Shown here: positions 1 to 8,203 of the stretch, in pieces
How the letters are laid out: every line of letters begins with the position of its first letter
Numbering within the stretch: position 1 is the first letter of the stretch
From: Nocardioides campestrisoli
Lineage (GTDB): Bacteria; Actinomycetota; Actinomycetes; Propionibacteriales; Nocardioidaceae
Direction: 5' to 3'
Assembly (NCBI RefSeq): GCF_013624435.2
Contig: NZ_CP061768.1
Coordinates: 3,810,001 to 3,874,000, forward strand
Length of the DNA: 64,000 nucleotides
Notes under the pieces: model-generated
Seen by the model: the letters and a program-made list of their open reading frames with translations, nothing else
Told to the model about the DNA's origin: nothing
Database searches by the model: none
Program-made: the position numbers and the translations under genes

Positions 1-1203
1 CGCGCCGAGGCCGCCGATCATCGGCCAGGTGGTGTGCTCGGGCAGCCGGCCGAGGCCGATCTTCACCGCCAGGAAGCTGAACAGCAGGATGCCGATCGGC
101 TTGCCGAGCACCAGGCCGGCCACGATGCCCAGCGCGATGTCGGACTGGACCGCCTCGCCCAGCACGCCGCCGCCGAGGTTGACCCCGGCGTTGGCGAGCG
201 CGAAGACGGGGAGCACGACGTACGCCGAGAGCGGGTGCAGCGAGGTCTGGAGGCGCTCCACGACCGGCACCGACTCGTTGAGCAGGAACCGGAGCCGGCT
301 CAGCTCCTCGGGGTCCAGCCGCTTGTCGGCGAGCGCCTCCTGGGCGTAGGTGCGGGAGACGTCCTCACGCAGCAGCGCCACCGCGGGGGTGATCAGGCCG
401 ATCGCGACGCCGGCCAGGGTGGCGTGCACGCCGGACTCGAGCATCGCGAACCAGAGCAGCACGCCGACCACGGCGTAGGCCCAGATCGCCCAGATCTTCA
501 GCGCGCGCATCGCCACCATGACCAGCAGCAGCACCCCGGCCAGCGCCAGCCAGCCCAGGGCGAGGTCCTCGGTGTAGAAGACGGCGATCACGATGATCGC
601 GCCGATGTCGTCGACGATCGCCAGGGTGAGCAGGAAGAGCCGGGCAGCCGACGGGATCCGTCGTCCGAGCACCCCGAGCACGCCGACCGCGAACGCGATG
701 TCGGTGGCCATCGGGATGCCCCAGCCCGAGGAGCCGTCGCCGCCGCCGACGACGGCCAGGTAGATCACGGCGGGCACGACCATCCCGCCGAAGGCCGCCA
801 CGATCGGCAGCGCGGCCGACTTCGGGTCGCGCAGGTCGCCGTTGACCAGCTCGTACTTGATCTCCAGGCCGACCACGAAGAAGAAGATGACCATCAGGGC
901 GTCGTTGACCCAGTGCTGCAGGCTCTCGGAGAGCTCGACGATCCCCAGGTCCAGGGTGATCGGGGTGTGCCAGAACGAGTCGTAGGAGGCGGCGGCCGGT
1001 GAGTTGGCCCAGATCAGCGCCGCCAGGGTGGCCAGCAGCAGCAGGATCGAGCCGGAGGCCTCGATCCGCAGGAAGTCGCGCAGCGGTCGAGCCACCAGCC
1101 GGGCCAGCGGACGGTCGCTGATGCTGTAGATCGGGCCGGAGGCCCAGACCTGGTCGTCCGGGTTTCGGCCGTGCTCGGGGGAGGAGTTGTCGTTCGCGCT
1201 CAC
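1..1203 (-). CDS. nhaA: Na+/H+ antiporter NhaA (3' end cut by window edge)
   Basis: Inner-membrane antiporter that exchanges cytoplasmic Na+ (or Li+) for protons. The gene reads leftward from a GTG at 1203 and is still open at base 1, giving at least 401 codons, so only the extreme C-terminus is missing. Seen: a short polar N-terminus, then many hydrophobic segments. The two motifs carrying the family's ion-binding aspartates are present: ATDIAFAVG (E. coli Asp133 region) and AIVDDIGAI (Asp163-Asp164 region). A FFFVVGLEIKYELVNGDLR stretch is also typical of NhaA. It is divergent from the small membrane protein at 1343 and looks like a stand-alone gene. Identification is firm; start choice is moderate because other GTG codons are possible. 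Confidence 0.93.
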   Translation of the reverse strand, partial: MSANDNSSPEHGRNPDDQVWASGPIYSISDRPLARLVARPLRDFLRIEASGSILLLLATLAALIWANSPAAASYDSFWHTPITLDLGIVELSESLQHWVNDALMVIFFFVVGLEIKYELVNGDLRDPKSAALPIVAAFGGMVVPAVIYLAVVGGGDGSSGWGIPMATDIAFAVGVLGVLGRRIPSAARLFLLTLAIVDDIGAIIVIAVFYTEDLALGWLALAGVLLLVMVAMRALKIWAIWAYAVVGVLLWFAMLESGVHATLAGVAIGLITPAVALLREDVSRTYAQEALADKRLDPEELSRLRFLLNESVPVVERLQTSLHPLSAYVVLPVFALANAGVNLGGGVLGEAVQSDIALGIVAGLVLGKPIGILLFSFLAVKIGLGRLPEHTTWPMIGGLGA

Positions 1204-1330
1204 GCAGAGGGCCCTTTCGGGGGGTCGGGAACAGCCTTCCACCGGCCGGTCGGCCGGTGAGCCGACCAGACTTCCCGGCACACCAGGGGCCAGCGTACCA
1301 ACGCCACTGGGAGGCCTCCCGCGGGTTGTG

Positions 1331-1336
1331 TAGGGT
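1331..1336 (+). promoter_or_regulatory. -10-like hexamer for the gene at 1343
   Basis: TAGGGT ends 6 nt before the ATG at 1343 and no Shine-Dalgarno is visible. This fits a leaderless transcript. The -35 is not recognisable. Confidence 0.5.
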
Positions 1337-1342
1337 CGCGCC

Positions 1343-1744
1343 ATGGCAACCGAACCGGTCAAGGACACCGATCCGACCATCGGCCGACTGATCAGCGACG
1401 CGAGTCGCGACATCTCCACCCTGATCAACAAGGAGATCCAGCTCGCCAAGAGCGAGCTGAAGGTCAGCGTCAAGGCCGGTGGCACCGGCATCGGGCTCTT
1501 CGCCGGTGCCGCATTCCTCGGCCTGCTGGCCGTCATCATGCTCTCGGCGACGATCGCCTACTTCCTGCACTGGAACGGGCGCGGCCTGGACCTGCACTGG
1601 GCGTTCCTGATCGTCACCCTGGTCTACCTCGCGATCGGCGCGCTGCTGGGGTTCCTCGGCTACCGCAAGGTCCGCCAGGTCAAGGCGCCGCAGCGGGCGA
1701 TCCACCAGGCGCAGGAGACCAAGGACATCCTCAAGCGCGGCTGA
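1343..1744 (+). CDS. Phage-holin-family (DUF1469-type) small membrane protein
   Basis: A 133-residue membrane protein of the actinobacterial putative Actinobacteriophage holin superfamily III / DUF1469 type. Seen: a polar N-terminus with TIGRLISDASRDISTLINKE, a pattern typical of this family; an amphipathic segment of about 35 residues; then two hydrophobic hairpin segments (about residues 50-75 and 85-108); then a basic tail ending in KDILKRG. Such proteins are widespread in actinobacterial chromosomes and, despite the name, nothing here suggests a prophage. Function is unknown; a role in membrane organisation is only a guess. It lies alone between nhaA (divergent) and marP (convergent). Confidence 0.75.
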   Translation: MATEPVKDTDPTIGRLISDASRDISTLINKEIQLAKSELKVSVKAGGTGIGLFAGAAFLGLLAVIMLSATIAYFLHWNGRGLDLHWAFLIVTLVYLAIGALLGFLGYRKVRQVKAPQRAIHQAQETKDILKRG

Positions 1745-1757
1745 CCGCTCAGCCCGG

Positions 1758-2933
1758 TCAGCCCGCGCAGGTGCCGGTGTCCACCGGGTCGCTGCTGCGC
1801 ACGCCCAGCGCCGCGCTCTCGGCGACCTGCTCCGAGGTGACCGCGTAGCCGGTCTCGACGTCGGAGACGGAGGCGGCGAAGACCACGCCGACCACCTGTC
1901 CGTCGGAGTTGACCACCGGGCCGCCGGAGTTGCCGGGACGCACCTGGGCGCGGAGCGAGAGCACCTCGCGGATCACCGCCCCGTTGCCGTAGATGTCGGG
2001 CGAGCGCAGCCGCTGCTCGGAGCGGATCCGCCCGCTCTGCACGTCGTAGGGGCCGTCCTGCGGGTAGCCCAGGACGGCGATCGCCTCACGCGGCTCGGAC
2101 TCCAGGTCGAAGGCGAGCGTCGGCAGGCCCTCGGCGGCGAAGGCGAGCACCGCGACGTCCAGGTCGGGGTCGTAGTGGACGACCGTCGCCGGGACGGCGC
2201 CGCCGGGCAGCACCACCTCCGGCTCGTCGACCCCGGCCACCACGTGGGCGTTGGTCATCAGCCGCCCCGGCGCGTAGAGGAAGCCGGTGCCCTCGACGCC
2301 CCGCCCGCACTCGTTGCTGCCGTAGACCTTGAGCACCGCCGGCTCGGCGGCGACCACGTCCGGGTCCTGGAGCATCCGGGCGTCCCCGGGCTCGACATCG
2401 ACGATCCGCTCGGGGGCGAACGGCTCCAGGTAGCGGGGGAAGAACGTCGTCCCGACGACGTTGTTGAACGCCTGCAGCACCCGGTCCGCCCCGTCCGGGA
2501 GCGTCCGGTCCACCCGGGCCAGCACCTCCGAGCTGCGCACCAGCGGGGTGATCGCGCCGATCCGGGAGCCGGAGATCGCCACGCCCAGCGCCCAGGCCAC
2601 CACCAGGACGGCGGCTGCGCTGAGCGCGGCGCCGCCCACCGCGTCGACCGCGCGCACGGGCTGCCAGGTGATCACGTCCCGGATCCGGGCGCCCAGGTAC
2701 TGCAGCAGCGCCTGGCCGGCCGAGGCGCTGAGGATGACGATCAGCAGCGCCCCCAGCGAGACCCAGAGCGAGGGGGCCGCGTCGCCCAGGGCGACCGGCG
2801 CCAGCCAGACCCCGAGCAGGCCACCGAGGAGCAGTCCGGCGGTGGCGAAGGCGCCGGTGATGAAGCCTTGCCAGTAGCCGGAGAGCGCGTACGTGGCTGC
2901 GATGACCAGGAGGACCCAGTCCAGGACGTTCAC
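1758..2933 (-). CDS. marP: MarP-type membrane serine protease (CvpA + trypsin domains)
   Basis: Membrane-anchored periplasmic serine protease. In M. tuberculosis the homologue Rv3671c is needed for survival at acid pH. Seen in 391 residues: four hydrophobic segments in the first ~130 residues (CvpA-like domain), a linker, then a chymotrypsin-like domain with His in TNAHVVAG, Asp in DPDLDVAVL and Ser in RPGNSGGPVV. Two cysteines (NECGRG and the C-terminal TGTCAG) may form a disulfide as in MarP. I chose the GTG at 2933, which follows the NUDIX stop by four bases and opens directly into the first membrane helix; an upstream start would lie inside the NUDIX gene. It is the last gene of a nth - TlpA - NUDIX - marP operon that is syntenic with mycobacteria. 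Confidence 0.9.
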   Translation of the reverse strand: MNVLDWVLLVIAATYALSGYWQGFITGAFATAGLLLGGLLGVWLAPVALGDAAPSLWVSLGALLIVILSASAGQALLQYLGARIRDVITWQPVRAVDAVGGAALSAAAVLVVAWALGVAISGSRIGAITPLVRSSEVLARVDRTLPDGADRVLQAFNNVVGTTFFPRYLEPFAPERIVDVEPGDARMLQDPDVVAAEPAVLKVYGSNECGRGVEGTGFLYAPGRLMTNAHVVAGVDEPEVVLPGGAVPATVVHYDPDLDVAVLAFAAEGLPTLAFDLESEPREAIAVLGYPQDGPYDVQSGRIRSEQRLRSPDIYGNGAVIREVLSLRAQVRPGNSGGPVVNSDGQVVGVVFAASVSDVETGYAVTSEQVAESAALGVRSSDPVDTGTCAG

Positions 2934-2937
2934 GCGA

Positions 2938-3654
2938 CTACTCCCGCAGGTTGGTGTTGGGCGCGAGGTCGGCCCGTGCCTGCTCACCTTGCAGCATGCG
3001 TGCCGGAAGTTCGCGCATCTTGGACCTGTCCCACTCCGTGCCCCACCCGAGGAACTCGAAGAGCCGCGAGATGATCCCGGCGGTGAACCCCCACAGGATG
3101 AGCTCTTTGTCCTCGCCGATGAGGAAGCCGGGGCCGACCCAGCCCGACGGGTGGCGGACGCTGATCCGGTGGGCGGGGTCGAGGAGCTCGGAGATCCGCT
3201 CGTGGTGGATGGCGTGCACCTCGTCGGGGCTGACCACGCTCACCTCGCCGCGGTCGCGCCAGTAGCCGAGCACCGGGGTGACGGCGAAGTTGGCCGGGGG
3301 CAGCCACAGCTCGGGGAGCTCCCCGAAGACCTCGACCTCGGCGGGCGCCAGCCCGATCTCCTCCCAGGCCTCGCGCAGGGCCGCCTCGACGACCGTCTCC
3401 CCGGGGTCGATGTGCCCGCCCGGGAAGGAGACCTGCCCCGGCTGGCTGCGCATGTGGTGGGCGCGCTCCGTGAGCAGCACCTCCGGTTCGCCGTCGTCGC
3501 CCTCGGCGAAGACCATCAGCACGGCACCGCGCCGCGGGTCGCTGTCGGGCGGCACCACGAACCGGGTCAGGTGGTCGGCGGTGACCTCCCCGCAGCGCTC
3601 CACCACCGGGTGCAGCCAGGTCGGGAACCGGCTCAGGTCGGGACTCTCGGTCAT
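2938..3654 (-). CDS. NUDIX hydrolase, CoA-pyrophosphatase type
   Basis: A 238-residue NUDIX hydrolase that probably cleaves a nucleoside-diphosphate-linked substrate such as coenzyme A. Seen: the complete Nudix box, GGHIDPGETVVEAALREAWEEIG, shown here in pieces as GGHIDPGE followed by REAWEEIG. It is preceded by LTERAHHMRSQPGQVSFPGG, which resembles the UPF0035 signature of CoA-active family members (YeaB/NudL). The ATG at 3654 overlaps the stop of the TlpA-like gene (ATGA), so translation is probably coupled. Position and neighbours match Rv3672c. The exact substrate cannot be read from sequence. Confidence 0.88.
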   Translation of the reverse strand: MTESPDLSRFPTWLHPVVERCGEVTADHLTRFVVPPDSDPRRGAVLMVFAEGDDGEPEVLLTERAHHMRSQPGQVSFPGGHIDPGETVVEAALREAWEEIGLAPAEVEVFGELPELWLPPANFAVTPVLGYWRDRGEVSVVSPDEVHAIHHERISELLDPAHRISVRHPSGWVGPGFLIGEDKELILWGFTAGIISRLFEFLGWGTEWDRSKMRELPARMLQGEQARADLAPNTNLRE

Positions 3655-4208
3655 GCCACCCCCAGGTGGGTCTCGACGAGCTCCTCGAGCTGGGCCAGGT
3701 CCTTGATCTCCAGGAACTGCCACTCCACCACGCGTCCCTCCGCGTCGACGAAGGCCCAGAACGGCAGGCCGCGCAGGTGCGGGAAGGGGGCGGCCCGGTC
3801 CAGCACACCGTCCTGGTCGACGTAGAGGGGGTAGGTCACGCCGGTCTCCTGCACCAGGTCGCGCGCGGCGTCGGTCTGCACGTCCTGGAAGTCGATCCCG
3901 ACCACCTCGACCTCGCCGGCGTGCTTCTGGGCGAACTCCTCGAGGATCGGCATCTCGCGCCGGCACGGACCGCACCAGGAGGCCCAGAAGTTGACCACGG
4001 CGGGCCCGCGCAGCTCGGCCAGGTCGAGCGGCTCGCCGCCGTCGAACCCCTCGAGCTCGACGTCGGGCAGCGGGGCCGGCAGGGTGGCCGCCTGGCTGCC
4101 GCCGGACGAGCCACTGTTCGAGCCGTCGTCACTCGTGCACCCCGCGACCAGCCCGAGCAGCAGCGCGGCCGTCAGCGCGGCGACCGAGCGCCGGATGGCA
4201 GCCCTCAC
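3651..4208 (-). CDS. TlpA/ResA-like thioredoxin lipoprotein
   Basis: Membrane-tethered extracytoplasmic thioredoxin-fold protein of 185 residues, probably reducing disulfides in exported or haem-maturation proteins. Seen: a lipoprotein signal with lipobox LVAGC near residue 23, a Ser/Gly-rich linker, then a thioredoxin fold with active site [12 protein letters not shown] and a conserved cis-proline region ([10 protein letters not shown]). The GTG at 4208 overlaps the nth stop by four bases (GTGA) and puts the signal peptide at the N-terminus; a longer frame upstream lies inside nth and lacks sense. Corresponds in position to Rv3673c. The pairing with MarP, NUDIX and Nth suggests an envelope/oxidative-stress unit, which is an inference. 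Confidence 0.9.
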   Translation of the reverse strand: MRAAIRRSVAALTAALLLGLVAGCTSDDGSNSGSSGGSQAATLPAPLPDVELEGFDGGEPLDLAELRGPAVVNFWASWCGPCRREMPILEEFAQKHAGEVEVVGIDFQDVQTDAARDLVQETGVTYPLYVDQDGVLDRAAPFPHLRGLPFWAFVDAEGRVVEWQFLEIKDLAQLEELVETHLGVA

Positions 4209-4963
4209 GCCGGCCCCTGCGTCTTGACCAGGGCGGCCGCGACGATCGGGTCGGTGGGCCCCTCGCCGTACGACGGGCAGAGCTTGGCCACCGGGCACGC
4301 GCCGCAGGCCGGCTTCTTGGCGTGGCACCGCCGGCGCCCGTGCCAGATCACCCGGTGCGACAGCATCGTCCAGTCCTTCTTCGGGAACAGCGCGGCCACG
4401 GCGTGCTCGACCTTGACCGGGTCGGTCTCGGTGGTCCAGCCGAAGCGGCGGGCCAGCCGGCCGAAGTGCGTGTCGACGGTGATCCCCGGGATGCCGAACG
4501 CGTTGCCGAGCACCACGAAGGCGGTCTTGCGGCCCACGCCCGGCAGTGTGACCAGGTCCTCGAGCCGGGGAGGGACCTCGCCGTCGTACCGCTCGACCAG
4601 CGCCGCGCTCAGCTTGAGCAGCGCCTCGGTCTTGGCCCGGAAGAAGCCCAGGGGGCCGACGATCTGCTCCAGGTGCTCGCGGGGCGCTGCGGCCATCGCC
4701 TTGGGGTCCGGGTACGCCGCGAACAGGGTGGGACGCACCGCGTTGACCCGGCGGTCGGTGGTCTGCGCGCTGAGCACGGTGACCACCAGGAGCTGGAACG
4801 GGTCGTCGAAGTCGAGCTCGCAGGCGGCGTCGGGGTAGGTCTCGGCGAGCACCCGGTCGATCTTCCGGGCCCGGCGCACCAGCGCGGTGTCGGGCTTCTC
4901 CGACGCGGCCGCAGGGCCGGGTCCTGAGCGGGGTCGGGCGGACGGAGTACGGGCGGCGGGCAC
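4205..4963 (-). CDS. nth: Endonuclease III (DNA glycosylase/AP lyase)
   Basis: Base-excision repair enzyme removing oxidised pyrimidines and cleaving the abasic site. Seen in 252 residues: the six-helix barrel region with [13 protein letters not shown], the helix-hairpin-helix LPGVGRKTA carrying the catalytic lysine, the catalytic aspartate in [13 protein letters not shown], and the C-terminal [4Fe-4S] motif CX6CX2CX5C ([17 protein letters not shown]). The N-terminal ~25 residues are low-complexity Pro/Arg/Ser and may be partly an over-call; an ATG at 4963 is used. First gene of the leftward operon and divergent from crp, as in mycobacteria (Rv3674c/Rv3676). Confidence 0.95.
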   Translation of the reverse strand: MPAARTPSARPRSGPGPAAASEKPDTALVRRARKIDRVLAETYPDAACELDFDDPFQLLVVTVLSAQTTDRRVNAVRPTLFAAYPDPKAMAAAPREHLEQIVGPLGFFRAKTEALLKLSAALVERYDGEVPPRLEDLVTLPGVGRKTAFVVLGNAFGIPGITVDTHFGRLARRFGWTTETDPVKVEHAVAALFPKKDWTMLSHRVIWHGRRRCHAKKPACGACPVAKLCPSYGEGPTDPIVAAALVKTQGPA

Positions 4964-5083
4964 GCGCCCAGGGTACGTGGCGACGCCGACAGCACCTCTG
5001 GGACCGCGGGCGCGCGTCTACCAGGGGCAGGCCCGAGCGGGCGTCGATGCACCCACTTCTCCCCCTGTGACCCCCACCACGGC

Positions 5084-5089
5084 TAGGAT
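5084..5089 (+). promoter_or_regulatory. Possible -10 hexamer upstream of crp
   Basis: TAGGAT lies about 65 nt before the crp start in the divergent nth/crp gap (4964-5154). The rest of this 191-base gap shows no clear second promoter or Crp palindrome. Confidence 0.35.
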
Positions 5090-5154
5090 CGAGGGTGACA
5101 CCTGTTCAGCGGACGGTTTCTGGGACGAGCCGCACACCTTCCGGAGGATTTCTC

Positions 5155-5832
5155 GTGGACAACGACGTGCTGCGACAGGCACCACTCTTCAGCAGTCTCG
5201 ACGACGAAGCCGCCGGGGCCCTGCGCAACTCGATGGCCGAGACCCGGCTGCGCCGCGGCGAGGTCCTCTTCCACGAGGGCGACTCCGGTGACCGGCTCTA
5301 CATCGTGCTCGAGGGCAAGGTGAAGCTCGGCCGCTCGGCCGCCGACGGCCGGGAGAACCTGCTCGCCGTGATGGGCCCCGGGCAGATGTTCGGCGAGCTC
5401 TCCCTCTTCGATCCCGGCCCGCGCTCGGCGACGGTGACCGCCGTGACCGACGCCGCGTTCGCCTCGCTGAGCCACGACGACCTGCTCAAGTGGCTCGACG
5501 GCCGCCCGATGGTGGCCCGCGGGCTGCTGTCCCAGCTGGCTGGCCGGCTGCGCAAGTCCAACGACGTCGTCTCCGACCTGGTCTTCTCCGACGTCCCCGG
5601 CCGGGTGGCCAAGGCGCTGCTCGACCTGGCCGACAGGTTCGGCCGCACCGCCGACGACGGGGTGCACGTGCACCACGACCTCACCCAGGAGGAGCTCGCC
5701 CAGCTGGTCGGCGCTTCGCGCGAGACGGTCAACAAGGCGCTGGCCGACTTCGCCTCCCGCGGCTGGATCCGCCTGGAGCCGCGCTCCGTGGTGATCATGG
5801 ACGTCGAGCGCCTGGGCCGCCGCTCCCGCTGA
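5155..5832 (+). CDS. crp: Crp/Fnr-family cAMP-responsive regulator
   Basis: Global transcription factor of 225 residues, orthologous by position and sequence to actinobacterial Crp/GlxR (M. tuberculosis Rv3676). Seen: an N-terminal cyclic-nucleotide-binding barrel with FHEGDSGDRLYIVLEGKVK and the phosphate-binding cassette FGELSLFDPGPRSATV, including the Glu and Arg expected for cAMP binding; a dimerisation helix; and a C-terminal winged helix with recognition motif ELAQLVGASRETVNKALADF. GTG at 5155 is preceded by GGAGGA (5143-5148) at a good distance, fixing the start. It is divergent from nth. A small GC hairpin follows at 5861-5878. Confidence 0.95.
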   Translation: MDNDVLRQAPLFSSLDDEAAGALRNSMAETRLRRGEVLFHEGDSGDRLYIVLEGKVKLGRSAADGRENLLAVMGPGQMFGELSLFDPGPRSATVTAVTDAAFASLSHDDLLKWLDGRPMVARGLLSQLAGRLRKSNDVVSDLVFSDVPGRVAKALLDLADRFGRTADDGVHVHHDLTQEELAQLVGASRETVNKALADFASRGWIRLEPRSVVIMDVERLGRRSR

Positions 5833-5860
5833 GGAACTTCTCGGCCGCACAACCCCCCGG

Positions 5861-5878
5861 ATGCGCCCTCCGGCGCGT
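5861..5878 (+). terminator. Small hairpin after crp
   Basis: Inverted repeat GCGCC/GGCGC with a four-base loop, extended by an A-T and a wobble pair, 30 nt after the crp stop. No U-tract, so termination is only suggested. Confidence 0.35.
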
Positions 5879-5901
5879 CTTGAGTGGTGAAGGGGGTGGC
5901 G

Positions 5902-6309
5902 ATGCGCGCCGACGAGCAGCAGTTCCACGAGTTCGTGGCCGCGCGTTCGCGCGCCCTGGGCCGGACGGCGTACCTGCTCACCGGTGACCACCACCTCGCC
6001 GAGGACCTGCTGCAGACCGCGCTCCTCCAGGTGGCCCGGCACTGGGAGCGGATCGACGGTCACCCGGAGGCCTACGCACGCCGGGTTCTCTACACCCAGA
6101 ACGTCTCCTGGTGGCGCCGCAAGCGGTTCGCCGAGCGGTCGCTCGAGTCGTACGACGACCGACCGGTCGCCGCTGCCGACCCGACGCCGGACCCGCTAGC
6201 TCACATGCTCCCGGTGTCCAGGTACCTCTGGTGCCAGCTCAGCGCTTCGGAGAGCAGGTGCGGGGTGTGCCGCGCGGTGGGCCGGGCGGCGATCGCGCGG
6301 TCCATGTAG
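5902..6309 (+). pseudogene. SigE-family (ECF-like) sigma factor, truncated: region 2 only
   Basis: Remnant of an actinobacterial SigE-family RNA polymerase sigma factor. Seen: start ATG at 5902 with AAGGGGG just upstream; residues 1-~85 carry the classic region 2 (FVAARSRALGRTAYLLTGD, AEDLLQTALLQVARHW, EAYARRVLYTQNVSWWRRKR). After about residue 97 (base ~6195) family similarity stops. The frame then runs antisense into the last ~108 bases of the convergent CoA-transferase and ends at 6309 with a nonsense-like tail. Region 4, which binds the -35 element, is absent, and no anti-sigma gene follows. I infer a deletion that joined the 5' part of the sigma gene to the end of the neighbouring gene. 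It is unlikely to work as a normal sigma factor. Confidence 0.8.
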
Positions 6310-7721
6310 TCCGTCAGCCGGTCGCGGTACGTCGGGTGCGCGCAGTTCGCGATCACCTTGCGCGCGCGGTCGTGCGGGGAGAGCCCGCGCAGGTCGGCGA
6401 GTCCCTGCTCGGTGACGATCACGTGCACGTCGTGCTCGGTGTGGTCGACGTGGCTGGCCATCGGCACGATCGAGGAGATCGCTCCGCCCTTGGCGGTCGA
6501 GGGCGAGACGAAGAAGTTGAGGTAGGCGTTGCGGGCGAAGTCGCCGCTGCCGCCGATCCCGTTCATCACCGCGCTGCCCATCACGTGGGTGGAGTTCACG
6601 TGGCCGTAGATGTCGGTCTCGATCATCCCGTTCATCGCGATCACGCCGAGCCGGCGGACCAGCTCGGGGTGGTTGGAGATCTCCTCGCTGCGCAGCAGGA
6701 TCCGGCCCTTGTAGTGGTCGATCCCGTCCATGAACCGCTTCACCCCGGCGTCCGAGAGCCCGAACGAGGTCGCGGAGGCGAAGCGCAGGGTGCCGTCGTC
6801 GAGCAGGTCGAGCATCCCGTCCTGGATCACCTCGGTGAACGCCACCAGGTCGCTGAACTCGCTGCCGCCCAGGCCCGCCAGCACGGCGTTGGCGACGTTG
6901 CCCACCCCGGACTGGATCGGCAGCAGCTCGGGCGGCATCCGGCCCGCCGAGACCTCGTGACGCAGGAAGTCGAGCACGTGCCCGGCGATCGCCTCGGAGA
7001 CGGCGTCCGGAGCGGTGAAGTCGCTGTTGCGGTCCGGGGCCCGGGTCTCCACCACCGCGACCACCTTGGCCGGGTCGACCCGCAGGTAGGGCTCGCCGAT
7101 CCGGTCGGTGGGGTCGTCCAGCGGGATCGGCACCCGGTGCGGTGGCAGCGCCGTCTTGTAGTAGACGTCGTGGAAGCCTTCGAACTCGCGTGGTTGCCAG
7201 GAGTTGACCTCGAGGATCACCTTGTCGGCCTGGTCCAACCAGGTCTTGTTGTTGCCGACCGAGCTGCTCGGCACCAGCATCCCGCCGGGCAGGACGGCGG
7301 TCACCTCCACCACGGCGACGTCGAGCCGGCCGTAGAAGCCGAACCACATGTACGGCGCGGAGTGGCTCAGGTGGGCGTCGACGTAGTCGACCTCGCCGGC
7401 ATTGATCAGGGCGCGCAGCGTGGGGTCGGAGTTGTAGGGCAGCCGCTGGGAGATCGCGTGTGCGTCAGCCAGCACGCCGTCGGCGTCCGGCGCGGTGGAG
7501 GCGCCGGTCCACAGGCCGATCTTGAACTCCTCGCCCCGCTCCCGGGCGGCCAGGACCCGCTTGGCCAGCGCGGTCGGCACCTCCTTGGGGTAACCGGCGC
7601 CGGTGAAGCCGCTCATCCCCACGTTGTCGCCAGGGTTGATGTGGGCGGCCGCCTCCTCGGCGGTCGTCACACGGGCCAGCAGGTCGGGGTCGGTGATCCG
7701 GGAGCTCACGCCCGTGATCAT
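6201..7721 (-). CDS. Acetyl-CoA hydrolase / succinyl-CoA:acetate CoA-transferase family
   Basis: Cytoplasmic class I CoA-transferase-family enzyme of 506 residues, close to the usual length of AarC/Ach1-type proteins. It likely moves CoA between succinyl-CoA and acetate, or hydrolyses acetyl-CoA. Seen: N-terminal NVGMSGFTGAGYPKEVPTAL typical of this family; a Rossmann-like middle; SSVGNNKTWLDQADKVILEVN; GVGNVANAVLAGL; and TEVIQDG, whose glutamate is in the position of the covalent-intermediate residue. The C-terminal half contains HVNSTHVMGSAVMNGIGGSG and VTEQGLADLRG, both family signatures. ATG at 7721 is chosen; a GTG five codons in is possible. Its 3' end abuts the truncated sigma factor. 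Confidence 0.88.
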   Translation of the reverse strand: MITGVSSRITDPDLLARVTTAEEAAAHINPGDNVGMSGFTGAGYPKEVPTALAKRVLAARERGEEFKIGLWTGASTAPDADGVLADAHAISQRLPYNSDPTLRALINAGEVDYVDAHLSHSAPYMWFGFYGRLDVAVVEVTAVLPGGMLVPSSSVGNNKTWLDQADKVILEVNSWQPREFEGFHDVYYKTALPPHRVPIPLDDPTDRIGEPYLRVDPAKVVAVVETRAPDRNSDFTAPDAVSEAIAGHVLDFLRHEVSAGRMPPELLPIQSGVGNVANAVLAGLGGSEFSDLVAFTEVIQDGMLDLLDDGTLRFASATSFGLSDAGVKRFMDGIDHYKGRILLRSEEISNHPELVRRLGVIAMNGMIETDIYGHVNSTHVMGSAVMNGIGGSGDFARNAYLNFFVSPSTAKGGAISSIVPMASHVDHTEHDVHVIVTEQGLADLRGLSPHDRARKVIANCAHPTYRDRLTDYMDRAIAARPTARHTPHLLSEALSWHQRYLDTGSM

Positions 7722-7782
7722 CGCAAACGCGCGGAGACGGGGACGATGCGGTCCTCCGGTCGGCTTCAGCGGACACCCTGCC

Positions 7783-8157
7783 TCAGGCACCCGCCGGCGA
7801 CCACACGGCGAGCTCGTTGCCGCTGGGGTCGTGGAAGTGGAAGCGCCGACCACCGGGGAAGTCGTAGGGCCCGATCGCGATCTCCCCGCCCGCGATCCGG
7901 ACGGCCTGCAGGCTGCCGTCGAGATTGTCGGAGAAGAGGATCGGCAGCGGCCCTCCGGACGTCGCGTCGGGATCGAGGCGGAAGCCGCCGATCTCGTCCT
8001 CGCCGTCGCCGCCCTTGATCCCGACGTAGTCGGGGCCGGGGCCGTAGTCGGTGAACTCCCAGCCGAAGGCCGCGCCGTAGAACGCCTTGGCGGCTGCCAG
8101 GTCGTCGACGGGAAGCTCGAGGTAGTCCAACCGGTGGTGCTTCGTGCTCTCTCCCAT
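7783..8157 (-). CDS. VOC-family (glyoxalase/bleomycin-resistance-like) protein
   Basis: A 124-residue single-module vicinal-oxygen-chelate protein. Seen: paired beta-alpha-beta-beta-beta units beginning RLDYLELPVDDLAAAKAFYG and ending RRFHFHDPSGNELAVWSP, where the FxDPxGNxxxxW pattern is typical. Residues in metal-ligand positions are present, but the substrate cannot be told. ATG at 8157 is preferred to the upstream ATG at 8178 because it matches family N-termini. No obvious operon partner; it lies between the CoA-transferase and the MBL hydrolase. Confidence 0.8.
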   Translation of the reverse strand: MGESTKHHRLDYLELPVDDLAAAKAFYGAAFGWEFTDYGPGPDYVGIKGGDGEDEIGGFRLDPDATSGGPLPILFSDNLDGSLQAVRIAGGEIAIGPYDFPGGRRFHFHDPSGNELAVWSPAGA

Positions 8158-8203
8158 GGGCCGGAGCATGGCACGCACCGCCGACAGCGCGCGCCGTCCC
8201 GGC

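Noticed and set aside
1343-1744. Prophage holin
   Set aside because: Family name only; no phage genes, integrase or attachment site nearby.
2938-3975. Longer N-terminus for the NUDIX protein
   Set aside because: The extension overlaps the TlpA gene out of frame and is Arg/Pro-rich; the ATG at 3654 in the ATGA overlap fits the family.
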